Assembly (NCBI GenBank): GCA_014872655.1
Contig: WHHJ01000015.1
Location: 1 to 35,120, forward strand
DNA: 35,120 bases
Origin: Clostridia bacterium
GTDB taxonomy: Bacteria; Bacillota; Clostridia; Oscillospirales; UBA644
Reading direction: 5' to 3'
Shown: positions 23,693-31,150 of the stretch, one piece after another
Position numbering within the stretch: the first letter of the stretch is position 1
Layout: each line of letters opens with the position of its first letter
Notes under the pieces: model-generated
Seen by the model: only the letters and a program-made list of their open reading frames with translations
What the model was told of the DNA's origin: nothing
Databases searched by the model: none
Made by a program: the position numbers and the translations under genes

Positions 23693-24446
23693 GATTTACC
23701 AGGCAATCGATGAAATGGCGCCGTTTTCGGTGCATGCGTCTTATGATAATCCGGGATTTTTAATTGGGGATCAAAATGCAGAGGTCACTAAAGTATTGTT
23801 GGCTCTTGATATCACAGTGCCTGTCGTGCAGGAGGCGGCGCAGCTCGGCGCGGAGTTGATTGTCTCCCACCATCCGGTTATCTTTCATCCTATTCGGCAA
23901 TTGTTGGCGGGAAGTGTGTGCTATGAGTTGGCCCGGAGTGGAATCAGTGCCATTTGTGCACATACCAATTTGGACGTGGCACATGAGGGGGTGAATGATA
24001 TGCTGGCTTTGACCGTTGGACTTTCTAGTCCGTATGAGATTCTTTTTGACAGCGAAAATTTGCCGCTCGGCCGAATCGGAAATTTGCCGGCTTCGATGGA
24101 ACTTTCGACGTTTGCCCAGCAAGTGAAAAATCGTTTAAATGCGGCAGTTGTAAGATTTGCCGATGCGCATCGCCCGGCTTATCGTGTGGCTGTTATCGGC
24201 GGTGCCTGCGACATCTCTGATCTTGACACCGCTGTAAAAGCAGGTGTGGACACGTTGGTGACAGGCGATGCAAAGTATCATATGTTTTTGCAGGCTGCAG
24301 AATGCGGGCTGAATTTGATTGACGCAGGGCATTTTGCAACAGAAAATGGAATTGTGCCGGCTCTGGCAAAACGGTTAAAAGAGCGATTTGATCAAGTTGA
24401 ATTTGTTGTTTCCAGCGTGCATCGGGATATTGTAGAATCCGTATAA
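23679..24446 (+). CDS. Nif3-like dinuclear metal center protein (YqfO/YbgI family)
   Basis: A 255-residue protein of the Nif3/DUF34 family, some members of which are called GTP cyclohydrolase I type 2 homologues; biochemical function is uncertain. Metal ligands are visible in VSHHPVIFHP, AHTNLDVAHEG and the late GHFATEN. DNPGFLIGD near the N-terminus is also conserved. It is the short form, like E. coli YbgI, without the central insert seen in Bacillus YqfO. ATG 23679 follows GGAGGG by 9 bases and overlaps trmK by 14 bases, implying translational coupling. Confidence 0.9.
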   Translation: MKASEIYQAIDEMAPFSVHASYDNPGFLIGDQNAEVTKVLLALDITVPVVQEAAQLGAELIVSHHPVIFHPIRQLLAGSVCYELARSGISAICAHTNLDVAHEGVNDMLALTVGLSSPYEILFDSENLPLGRIGNLPASMELSTFAQQVKNRLNAAVVRFADAHRPAYRVAVIGGACDISDLDTAVKAGVDTLVTGDAKYHMFLQAAECGLNLIDAGHFATENGIVPALAKRLKERFDQVEFVVSSVHRDIVESV

Positions 24447-24460
24447 TGAGGTGTTAAAGA

Positions 24461-26260
24461 ATGGCATTTGACGGAATCATGGTTCGAGCGATTTGTTCGG
24501 AATTGAATCAGTTGTTGTGCAATGCAAAAGTGGATAAGGTGGCTCAGCCGCAAAAGGACGAAGTGGTTCTTACCTTCCGTGGTATCGATCCGGCAACGCA
24601 TACGAATGTGCAGCGCAAATTGTTGTTGTCGGCAAATCCGGCGGCAGCTCGGATTTGTTTGACGCGGCAAAATAAAGAAAATCCTTCGGTTGCACCTAAT
24701 TTTTGCATGTTATTGCGCAAGCATTTATCTTCTGCTCGATTTTTAAGCGCGCGTCAGCCGGGATTAGAGCGGGTTGTGGTTTTAGATTTTGAATGCCGGA
24801 CAGAATTGTTTGAAACGGTAACCAAGCACTTGATCTTCGAGGTGATGGGACGCTACAGCAATGTTATTCTTGCAGATGCCAAGATGAAAATCTTGGATGC
24901 TCTGCGCCAAACAGATTTATCCGACGATAAAAGAAGGATTCTTCCGGGGGTTGTTTATGAGATGCCTCCCGCTCAGCAGAAAGAGGATTTACTGCAAATA
25001 ACGGATGTTGCTCAGGTTTTAACGTTTTTGGACGAGGGGCGTCTGGACCGATATCTTTGCGCGACGTTTTTGGGCATGTCTCCGTTAGTTGCCCGAGAGA
25101 TTGCGCTTGGTTGTTGTGGACAAACGGATACGCCCGTTTCTTCTTTAACAGCGGAGGAACGTTCTCTCTGCTGTCGGCGATTGAATGAACTTGCTCAACG
25201 GATTCGGAACGAACAATTTTGTCCTGTTTTTATCAAAAGTCATGTTGCAGACCGGGCAGGGGAAGCAAAGCCGATTGAATATTATTGTTTTGATATTGAG
25301 CAATATGACGGGACGGCGGATAAGGATTACCCGGAGACTTGTTCGCAGGCTATCGAATTGTTTTTTGAAGAAAAAAGCCGACGAGAGTATTTTACGCGCG
25401 CGTCGGCAGATATCCGGAAAGTATTAAATACGGTGATTGCAAGGCTGAGCCGGAAAGTGGAACATCAAAAAGGGGAGCTTTTTGATTGTCAGCGCAGTCA
25501 AACAGATAAGTTATACGGAGATTTGCTGACAGCTAATCTTTATTTGGTTCGCGGGGGAGAACGAGAAATTACAGTGGTTAATTATTATGACCCCGAAATG
25601 AAAGAATGTCGGATTCCGTTAGATCCCACGCGGACTGCGGTACAGAATGCTCAGCTATATTATCGTCGATATAAAAAGGCACAGACTGCCCAAAAGGTTT
25701 TAGAAGAGCAAATTCCGCTGGCTCTACATGAAATTACTTATTTGAACGGAGTTCTTGAAAGTCTGGACCATGCTCAGTCTTTGACGGATATTGCACAGAT
25801 CCGGGAGGAATTGGTTCGGCAGGGATATTTACATCTACGAGCTAAGAAAATGGGACGGCAGCCTAAAAAAGAACCTTCCTATTTTCCTGCTGAATTTCGT
25901 TCTGCGGATGGTTTTGTTATCTATGCCGGCCGAAATAATCTGCAAAACGACTATTTAACGTTAAAAATGGCCGAAAAACATGATATTTGGTTTCATATCA
26001 AAAATTACAGCGGTAGTCATGTGGTGGTTTGCTGTAACGGCAAAATGCCTCCGGCACAGACGCTCACGCAAGCAGCTGTTATTGCGGCAACGATGGGTAA
26101 AGAAGCTGATGGGGCCAAGGTCGAGGTGGATTATACTGAAGTGAAAAATGTAAAAAAACCGAACGGTGCCCGTCCCGGCATGGTGGTTTATGATCCGTAT
26201 CAAACAGCGGTTGTCTGTCCCGATCCGGCCTTAATTGATGAACTTATTGTGAAGAAATAA
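24461..26260 (+). CDS. rqcH: Rqc2-type ribosome quality control factor RqcH (NFACT family)
   Basis: RqcH binds stalled 50S-peptidyl-tRNA complexes and recruits tRNA-Ala to add C-terminal alanine tails that mark the peptide for degradation. Older annotation is fibronectin-binding protein A. The 599 residues have the expected order: NFACT-N (MAFDGIMVRAICSELNQLL, ending around CRTELFETVTKHLIFEVMG), a helix-hairpin-helix and coiled-coil middle (about 180-430), and NFACT-R near the end (FVIYAGRNNLQNDYLT and KHDIWFHIKNYSGSHVV). The conserved Asp-Arg motif of the NFACT-N domain appears as Glu-Arg (LERVVVLDFE). GAGGTG precedes ATG 24461. It follows the nif3-like gene by 14 bases and likely shares its operon; no clear terminator follows. 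Confidence 0.93.
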   Translation: MAFDGIMVRAICSELNQLLCNAKVDKVAQPQKDEVVLTFRGIDPATHTNVQRKLLLSANPAAARICLTRQNKENPSVAPNFCMLLRKHLSSARFLSARQPGLERVVVLDFECRTELFETVTKHLIFEVMGRYSNVILADAKMKILDALRQTDLSDDKRRILPGVVYEMPPAQQKEDLLQITDVAQVLTFLDEGRLDRYLCATFLGMSPLVAREIALGCCGQTDTPVSSLTAEERSLCCRRLNELAQRIRNEQFCPVFIKSHVADRAGEAKPIEYYCFDIEQYDGTADKDYPETCSQAIELFFEEKSRREYFTRASADIRKVLNTVIARLSRKVEHQKGELFDCQRSQTDKLYGDLLTANLYLVRGGEREITVVNYYDPEMKECRIPLDPTRTAVQNAQLYYRRYKKAQTAQKVLEEQIPLALHEITYLNGVLESLDHAQSLTDIAQIREELVRQGYLHLRAKKMGRQPKKEPSYFPAEFRSADGFVIYAGRNNLQNDYLTLKMAEKHDIWFHIKNYSGSHVVVCCNGKMPPAQTLTQAAVIAATMGKEADGAKVEVDYTEVKNVKKPNGARPGMVVYDPYQTAVVCPDPALIDELIVKK

Positions 26261-26351
26261 TATTGAAAAACAGTAAAACGGAGAAAAACAAAGAAAATCG
26301 AAGATATTTCGAGCAGTGATATCAGGAATTTATAAAAATCAACTTTTGGGG

Positions 26352-26380
26352 TTGACAAGAAAAATAAAGTGTGATATAAT
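26352..26380 (+). promoter_or_regulatory. Promoter of the rplM-rpsI operon
   Basis: TTGACA (26352-26357) and TATAAT (26375-26380) are exact consensus with a 17-base spacer. Transcription should start near 26387. Confidence 0.9.
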
Positions 26381-26384
26381 ATCC

Positions 26385-26438
26385 CTGTTGCAAATTTGGG
26401 GGTATTGTTCCCCTGTGTAAAAATAAAATGCGAAACAG
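26385..26438 (+). promoter_or_regulatory. Probable L13 autoregulatory leader
   Basis: CTGTTGCA (26385-26392) pairs with TGC (26429-26431) plus AACAG (26434-26438), with a GA bulge, closing a domain that contains a GGGG/CCCC hairpin (about 26398-26414). A short bulged stem enclosing a hairpin right at the start of an rplM transcript fits the known ribosomal protein L13 leader family, in which L13 represses its own operon. Family membership is inferred from position and shape only. Confidence 0.55.
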
Positions 26439-26460
26439 AATATATTTGGAGGGAAAAGCG

Positions 26461-26892
26461 ATGTCAACGTTTATGGCGAATGCAAGCAACATAAAACGCA
26501 ACTGGTATGTTGTGGATGCTGCAGGCAAACCGATGGGAAGAGTTGCAGCTGAAGTTGCAAAATTGCTCAGAGGAAAACAAAAAACAACGTATACCCCGCA
26601 CGTGGATTGCGGAGATCATGTCATTGTTATCAATGTGGAGAAATCCATTCTTACAGGGAATAAATTGGAAAAGAAGTATTACAGACATCATACAGGCTGG
26701 GTTGGCGGTTTGAAAGAGGTTAAATACGGTATTCTGATGCAGAAAAATCCGGAATTTGCTTTTGAACTGGCTGTAAAGGGTATGATCCCGAACAATGTTC
26801 CCGGCAGAGCTGCATTGAGACGTTTGCGTATTTACAAGGGCAGTGAGCATAATCATGCCGCACAAAAGCCCGAAGTTTATCATATTGATTAA
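26461..26892 (+). CDS. rplM: 50S ribosomal protein L13
   Basis: A 143-residue early-assembly large-subunit protein that binds 23S rRNA. Hallmarks are RNWYVVDAAGKPMGRVAAEVA, LLRGKQKTTYTPHVDCGDHV and MIPNNVPGRAALRRLRIYKG, with AQKPEVYHID at the end. ATG 26461 follows GGAGGG and gives the family-length protein; an upstream in-frame ATG at 26428 falls inside the leader structure. It precedes rpsI by 14 bases, the invariant bacterial pairing. Confidence 0.98.
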   Translation: MSTFMANASNIKRNWYVVDAAGKPMGRVAAEVAKLLRGKQKTTYTPHVDCGDHVIVINVEKSILTGNKLEKKYYRHHTGWVGGLKEVKYGILMQKNPEFAFELAVKGMIPNNVPGRAALRRLRIYKGSEHNHAAQKPEVYHID

Positions 26893-26906
26893 GGAGGACC
26901 GGAATT

Positions 26907-27308
26907 ATGTACGCTTCAAAGAAACCTTATTTCTACGGAACAGGTAGAAGAAAGAAGTCCGTTGCCCGTGTTCGCGTTTACGAAGGATCCGGCGTGATTA
27001 CGATTAACGGCAGAGACATCGACGATTATTTCGGTCTGGATACCCTGAAGTTGATTGTTCGTCAGCCGATGATGGTGACCGACACAATGGGTAAGTATGA
27101 TATCGTTGCGACGGTTGTCGGCGGTGGTGTTTCCGGTCAGGCCGGTGCGGTTCGGCACGGTTTGGCTCGTGCGCTTGTAAAGGCGGACGAAAATATGAAA
27201 CCTGCGCTGAAAAAGGCTGGTTTATTGACGAGAGACCCGAGAATGAAGGAGAGAAAGAAGTACGGCCTCAAAGCCGCAAGAAAGGCTCCGCAATTCTCCA
27301 AGAGATAA
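26907..27308 (+). CDS. rpsI: 30S ribosomal protein S9
   Basis: A 133-residue small-subunit protein whose C-terminal tail reaches the P-site tRNA. It has the canonical FYGTGRRKKSVARVRVYEG start, GGGVSGQAGAVRHGLARAL in the middle, and the universal KKYGLKAARKAPQFSKR C-terminus. A GGAGG site precedes it. No canonical T-tailed terminator follows; instead the stop codon runs directly into a series of hairpins. Confidence 0.98.
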   Translation: MYASKKPYFYGTGRRKKSVARVRVYEGSGVITINGRDIDDYFGLDTLKLIVRQPMMVTDTMGKYDIVATVVGGGVSGQAGAVRHGLARALVKADENMKPALKKAGLLTRDPRMKERKKYGLKAARKAPQFSKR

Positions 27309-27825
27309 TTTGTTCTTTGGAACAAATGGGGTTTATATGTTTCTCTTTAAAGTGGAGAAACATATGATATAGGAAAGAAGAACTGAAAACTTTCGGCCTG
27401 TTTTGCCGCGCGGAGCCGATCGTAGTCTGGCGGCAACGCGATGTTTCGGTCACACCACCGGGGACGTCGTGTATAAAAAGTCATCACGCCGTTTTTGGAT
27501 ATGCGGAACCACTCACTCCGTATATTCGAGACGGGTTAACATAGATGCTTTGATGTTGTTCGGGTGTAACAAAGATCATAGGCAGCGAACAGATCAAACA
27601 ATGTTTGAAAATGATTTTTTATTATATCTAACAGCTCATGGAGTTGAAATAATAATTGTTTTCAGATGTTCACAGTGTTGTGTTGACATCCTTGTATAAA
27701 ATTCCATAAAGTGCACATACTGTGAAAAAAGGAAGATTATTATTGCCAATGAATGATCTGGCAATAACACTGGTGGTGTTAAAATGGATTTCAGAAGAGT
27801 TACTCCTGCGAGGGGTGACAAGTCT
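27308..27825 (+). ncRNA. Long structured leader or noncoding RNA upstream of the G5/3D gene
   Basis: These 500 bases hold no convincing gene but many strong hairpins. H1 is ATTTGTTC/GAACAAAT (27308-27327). H2 is a perfect 11-bp stem (27335-27345 with 27355-27365). H3 is TTGCCGC/GCGGCAA (7 bp, about 27413-27436). H4 is a 12-bp stem with one bulge around CGGT-ACCG (27439-27469). H5 is ATATGCGGA/TCCGTATAT (27499-27525). H6 is CTTTG/CAAAG extended by GAT/ATC (about 27544-27577). H7 is TTATTGCCA/TGGCAATAA (27740-27767), overlapping H8 TAACAC/GTGTTA (27765-27781). H9 is GTTACTCC/GGGGTGAC (27799-27819). The middle part is more GC-rich than other intergenic DNA here. I recognise no known riboswitch class. 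Confidence 0.5.
27683..27710 (+). promoter_or_regulatory. Possible promoter of the G5/3D gene, flanked by an inverted repeat
   Basis: TTGACA (27683-27688) is consensus, but the best -10 at normal distance is CATAAA (27705-27710, 16-base spacer). The inverted repeat TTCACAGT (27669-27676) / ACTGTGAA (27719-27726) brackets it exactly, suggesting either an operator pair or a base-paired domain in a longer transcript. Confidence 0.4.
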
Positions 27826-28770
27826 GTGTTCAAAAAGATCTTAGTAACTTTTATTTGTGTTGCGTTAATGTTTACGTCCTTTTTCGTTTATAACATAACC
27901 TTTCAGGCTATGACTGTGCAAAGTGAAGCAGTAACGGACGGCGAAAAAGCTAACGAAACGACTTCGGTACTCGAAGGGTTGCGTGTATACGTAAAAGAAA
28001 GCTCGGATTCTTTTGAATACCTTGTCCTGAGCGATACTGCTGACAGCGGATATAATTTGACAACGCTGCAGTATCCGGAGGTTCTTTTAAATGTTGTCAC
28101 TGACAATGTTTTAAGAATATTTGATTCGTCTGTAAATACAAATGAGACAAATGGTCAGGCAAGTGAGGACAACGGCTGTTCGACGGTTGTGATGTATAAA
28201 AATATCGTTACAACGGAAGAGATTCCGTATACGTCACAAGAGATTAAGTATGATACGTCGAAAGGTGGCCGTAAAGGAACAGATGTGACAGGACAGAATG
28301 GGCTGAAGGAAGTTCTTCGGCGCCAGAAATATGTGGACGGTGTTTTAACGGAAGATGTCGTTATCGGAGAAACGGTAACACAGCAGCCAGTAAACGCTGT
28401 GAAATATGTAGATGTAACGCCTGCCACTTCAAGTGCCGATGTTCCGGCATCCGCCGGGGCTCCCACTTCTTACTCAAGAGCACTTCGTGTTAAATTTACC
28501 GCCTATACTTACAGTGATGACGGCGGAATGTACACGTCAACAGGCAAGAAGACCCGGGTTGGGTATGTTGCTGTTGATCCCCGAGTGATCCCATACCACT
28601 CCTTGTTATACTGCGTAACGGATGACGGTTATATTTATGGTTATTGTTATGCGGAAGACTGCGGAGGCGCGATAAAAGGTAACAAGATCGACTTGTTTTT
28701 GCCTACAGCTTCGGAATGTTATGCATTCGGTGTACGGATGGGAACGTGTTATGTTGTGACCGAGGGTTGA
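27784..28770 (+). CDS. G5 and 3D domain cell-wall protein (YabE/RpfB-like)
   Basis: A 328-residue secreted or anchored protein. One hydrophobic segment (about residues 16-37) is followed by a variable region, a G5-like domain (about 140-215: EEIPYTSQEIKYD, then VDGVLTEDVV and TQQPVNAVKYV), and a C-terminal 3D domain. The 3D domain has RVGYVAVDPRVIPYHSLLY and the later Asp residues in YAEDCGGAIKGNKIDLF. This is the YabE/YuiC/MltA-like lytic fold that cleaves or remodels peptidoglycan. Start is uncertain: ATG 27784 has a weak GGTGG site. GTG 27826 (14 codons later) has a better AGGGGTG site, giving MFKKILVTFICVALMF, a cleaner signal anchor. A very structured leader precedes it, and a terminator follows. 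Confidence 0.85.
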   Translation: MDFRRVTPARGDKSVFKKILVTFICVALMFTSFFVYNITFQAMTVQSEAVTDGEKANETTSVLEGLRVYVKESSDSFEYLVLSDTADSGYNLTTLQYPEVLLNVVTDNVLRIFDSSVNTNETNGQASEDNGCSTVVMYKNIVTTEEIPYTSQEIKYDTSKGGRKGTDVTGQNGLKEVLRRQKYVDGVLTEDVVIGETVTQQPVNAVKYVDVTPATSSADVPASAGAPTSYSRALRVKFTAYTYSDDGGMYTSTGKKTRVGYVAVDPRVIPYHSLLYCVTDDGYIYGYCYAEDCGGAIKGNKIDLFLPTASECYAFGVRMGTCYVVTEG

Positions 28771-28797
28771 GTACCCGAGGTACTGTAAAATAGGAAT

Positions 28798-28830
28798 AAA
28801 AAGCCGCTTCTACAGAAGCGGCTTTTTATC
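28798..28830 (+). terminator. Terminator of the G5/3D gene
   Basis: AAAAAGCCGCTTCT (28798-28811) pairs perfectly with AGAAGCGGCTTTTT (28814-28827) around a two-base gap, followed by AT-rich sequence. Confidence 0.9.
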
Positions 28831-28909
28831 TTAATAAAGAACAAAATCATACCATTTGCTTTAGCGTATTTTTGTATGTGGTTATATGGATTTTTTCAAA
28901 AGAGAGTTG

Positions 28910-28938
28910 TTGACAAAAGATTCTTTTTATAGTATAAT
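28910..28938 (+). promoter_or_regulatory. Promoter of the proS T-box transcript
   Basis: TTGACA (28910-28915), 17 bases, TATAAT (28933-28938), exact consensus, upstream of the T-box leader. Confidence 0.9.
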
Positions 28939-28944
28939 AATATA

Positions 28945-29168
28945 AATTAAAAGCAATGAAGAGAAATAGTACGCATAAAACATCCTGCAGAGAGAAAACG
29001 GTTGGTGTGAGTTTTTGGACAGTGATGCGGAACCCGTCTTGGAGCTGCGGCGCGAGGAGCGTTGCCGGGTTCTCCCGTAACAGAGAATAAGAGTGCGGAA
29101 GTTTTTCCGAATTTAGGTGGTAACACGGACTTTGGTTCGCCCTAAGCTGAAAGGCTTAGGGCTTTTTT
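28945..29168 (+). promoter_or_regulatory. T-box riboswitch (proline) controlling proS
   Basis: T-box leaders sense uncharged tRNA and prevent termination when it binds. The conserved T-box TTAGGTGGTAACACGG (29113-29128) has the TGGT bulge that pairs with a tRNA 3' end ACCA. Stem I features upstream include AGAGA and GGTTGGTG. The region GGAACCCGTCTTGGAGC (29029-29045) holds the specifier: CCC (29033-29035) or CCG (29034-29036), proline codons in either reading. The terminator is GCCCTAAGC (29139-29147) with GCTTAGGGC (29154-29162) and a T6 run. This agrees with the downstream prolyl-tRNA synthetase gene. Confidence 0.93.
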
Positions 29169-29196
29169 ATGTAGAATCGATAAAGGAGAGATGGAC

Positions 29197-30948
29197 ATGA
29201 AATTGGAAAAACTGGTGGGAGATAGATTTAAGGAGCGGCCGTCGGATTGTGTTATAGACAGTCATGCGCTAATGCTTCGAGGCGGGTATATGAAGTCGGT
29301 GGCTAACGGTATTTATTCTTCTTATATGCCGTTGCGTCGAATTACGCATAAGATTGAGACGATTATTCGTCAGGAGATGGATGCGATAGACGGACAGGAA
29401 GTACAGTTTCCTGTCGTAATGCCTGCATCGCTGTGGGAGGAGTCTGGCCGGTATGAAAGTATCGGTAGTGAACTATTGCGTTTTGAAGATCGCTCTGGCG
29501 GGAAATATGTGTTGGGAATGACCCACGAAGAGGCGGCCGTTCACTTGGTACGCGAGTACGGGCAGACATATACGAAATATCCGTTTATGATTTATCAGAT
29601 ACAGACCAAATTCCGTGACGAGGCACGTCCGCGCGGCGGATTGATCCGTGTTCGGGAATTTACCATGAAAGACGCTTATTCTTTCCATTTGACACAGGAA
29701 GACCTGGAAGCTTACTATCAAAGATGTTTTCGGGCATATGAACGAATTTTTGCTCGGGCCGGTGTGCCTGAGGTCATTTCTGTTGCCTCGGATTCCGGGA
29801 TGATGGGAGGAAAGGTTTCGCATGAATTTATGCTGTTGACAGCAATTGGAGAAGACTCTATTGTGACTTGTCCTGAGTGTGGATATCGTGCGAATATGGA
29901 AGCGGCAGAGTGCGTGACGGAAAATGTCCGGGATCCGGACTCTCAGCCGTTAACGCTTGTTTCTACTCCGAATATTCATACCATTGAAGATATTTGTACT
30001 TTTTTAAATTCTCCGCTGCAAAAGAGTTGTAAAGCGGTTGTTTATCAGAAAGATGAAACGAATGAATACGTCGTCGTCTTTATTCGCGGAGACCTTGACG
30101 TTAATGAGACCAAATTGACCAACTTTTTAAAGTGCAGCGTTCATCCGGGTGTCATCACAGAAGATTGCGGTTTGAATCCGGGATATATCGGACCTTATAA
30201 CTTGAATTGTTCCGGAACGGTTTTGTATGATCGTTCTTTGCAGGAAACAAACAATTTGTCGTGCGGCGGAAATGTTTCGGAATATCATTATACCGGGTTG
30301 GATATCGAACGGGATTTAGGTCCGGTAGAGTATCACGATTTGGCCAAAGTAACAGAGGGCGGCATCTGCCCGGTATGCGGAAAACATACGGTATCGATCA
30401 AACGTGGCATCGAAGTGGGCAATATCTTCCAGTTAGGTACAAGATATACGGAAGCTATGGGTATGAAATATTTGGATCAGGACGGGAATTCCGGATATCC
30501 GATTATGGGATGTTACGGAATCGGAGTTGGTCGATTGGCTGCTTCGGTCTGTGAAGCGCATCATGATGAGTTTGGACCAATATGGCCGATTTCAATTGCC
30601 CCGTGGCAAGTGCATATTTGTGCCGTTCGTTCGGACAATGAACAGGTCAAGCAAACAGCCGATCAGTTGTATGCAGAGCTTCAAAACCGTGGGCTGGAAG
30701 TGATGTATGATGATCGGTCCGTCAGCGCGGGCGTCATGTTCTCCGATGCGGACTTGCTGGGCGTTCCGGTTCGTGTTGTAGTCAGTCCGAGAAATTTGAA
30801 AAACGAGTGTTGCGAAGTCGTTACTCGAGATAAACGATTTTCGGATCAGGTTTCGGTTGTCGAAACAGCCGATCATGTACAACAGTTGGTTAACCAGCTT
30901 TTTCGAGAATTGCAGCCAATTGAGAACGATACGAAAGCAACTTGCTAG
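29197..30948 (+). CDS. proS: Prolyl-tRNA synthetase
   Basis: Class II synthetase charging tRNA-Pro, 583 residues, bacterial type with the editing insertion. It begins MKLEKLVGDRFKERPSD. Motif 1 surrounds the LMLRGGYMKSVANGIYSSY region, motif 2 is FRDEARPRGGLIRVREFTMKDAYSF, the insertion domain (about 230-385) lies between motifs 2 and 3, and motif 3 is GCYGIGVGRLAAS. The C-terminal anticodon-binding domain starts at PWQVHICAVR. ATG 29197 is preferred over ATG 29191 because the AAAGGAG site is then at proper spacing and the start matches the family. It is controlled by the T-box directly upstream and closed by the terminator at 31076. Confidence 0.97.
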   Translation: MKLEKLVGDRFKERPSDCVIDSHALMLRGGYMKSVANGIYSSYMPLRRITHKIETIIRQEMDAIDGQEVQFPVVMPASLWEESGRYESIGSELLRFEDRSGGKYVLGMTHEEAAVHLVREYGQTYTKYPFMIYQIQTKFRDEARPRGGLIRVREFTMKDAYSFHLTQEDLEAYYQRCFRAYERIFARAGVPEVISVASDSGMMGGKVSHEFMLLTAIGEDSIVTCPECGYRANMEAAECVTENVRDPDSQPLTLVSTPNIHTIEDICTFLNSPLQKSCKAVVYQKDETNEYVVVFIRGDLDVNETKLTNFLKCSVHPGVITEDCGLNPGYIGPYNLNCSGTVLYDRSLQETNNLSCGGNVSEYHYTGLDIERDLGPVEYHDLAKVTEGGICPVCGKHTVSIKRGIEVGNIFQLGTRYTEAMGMKYLDQDGNSGYPIMGCYGIGVGRLAASVCEAHHDEFGPIWPISIAPWQVHICAVRSDNEQVKQTADQLYAELQNRGLEVMYDDRSVSAGVMFSDADLLGVPVRVVVSPRNLKNECCEVVTRDKRFSDQVSVVETADHVQQLVNQLFRELQPIENDTKATC

Positions 30949-31075
30949 AGAAAAGCAAAAAGCGACGATTCTGTCAATGGATTTGACATTGTAGTACTTT
31001 CATATTAAAAGACAATCGTTTTATTATGGGCAATCAGAACAAGACTCCTCAATAAAGGCGTCCTGTTTATGGTAT

Positions 31076-31110
31076 AAAAACTCCTGTAGGAACAACCTAC
31101 AGGAGTTTTT
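31076..31110. terminator. Bidirectional terminator between proS and radC
   Basis: A perfect 15-bp inverted repeat (31076-31090 with 31096-31110, core CTCCTGTAGG) is flanked by A5 and T5. It can end both converging transcripts. The preceding 30949-31075 shows only weak partial hairpins. Confidence 0.9.
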
Positions 31111-31150
31111 GCATGTTTTGTGAATTTGATCGTTGATAAACGCAAGCTGC

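Noticed and set aside
27403..27699. 98-codon open frame across the structured region after rpsI
   Set aside because: It has no usable ribosome binding site and an odd Cys/Arg-rich composition, and it runs straight through several strong hairpins; it matches no family I know.
27308..27825. c-di-AMP (ydaO/yuaA) riboswitch, often found before cell-wall hydrolase genes
   Set aside because: I could not find the expected conserved 3' block with AGCTAAC or the GGGTGAATC-like segment; GGGTTAAC alone is not enough.
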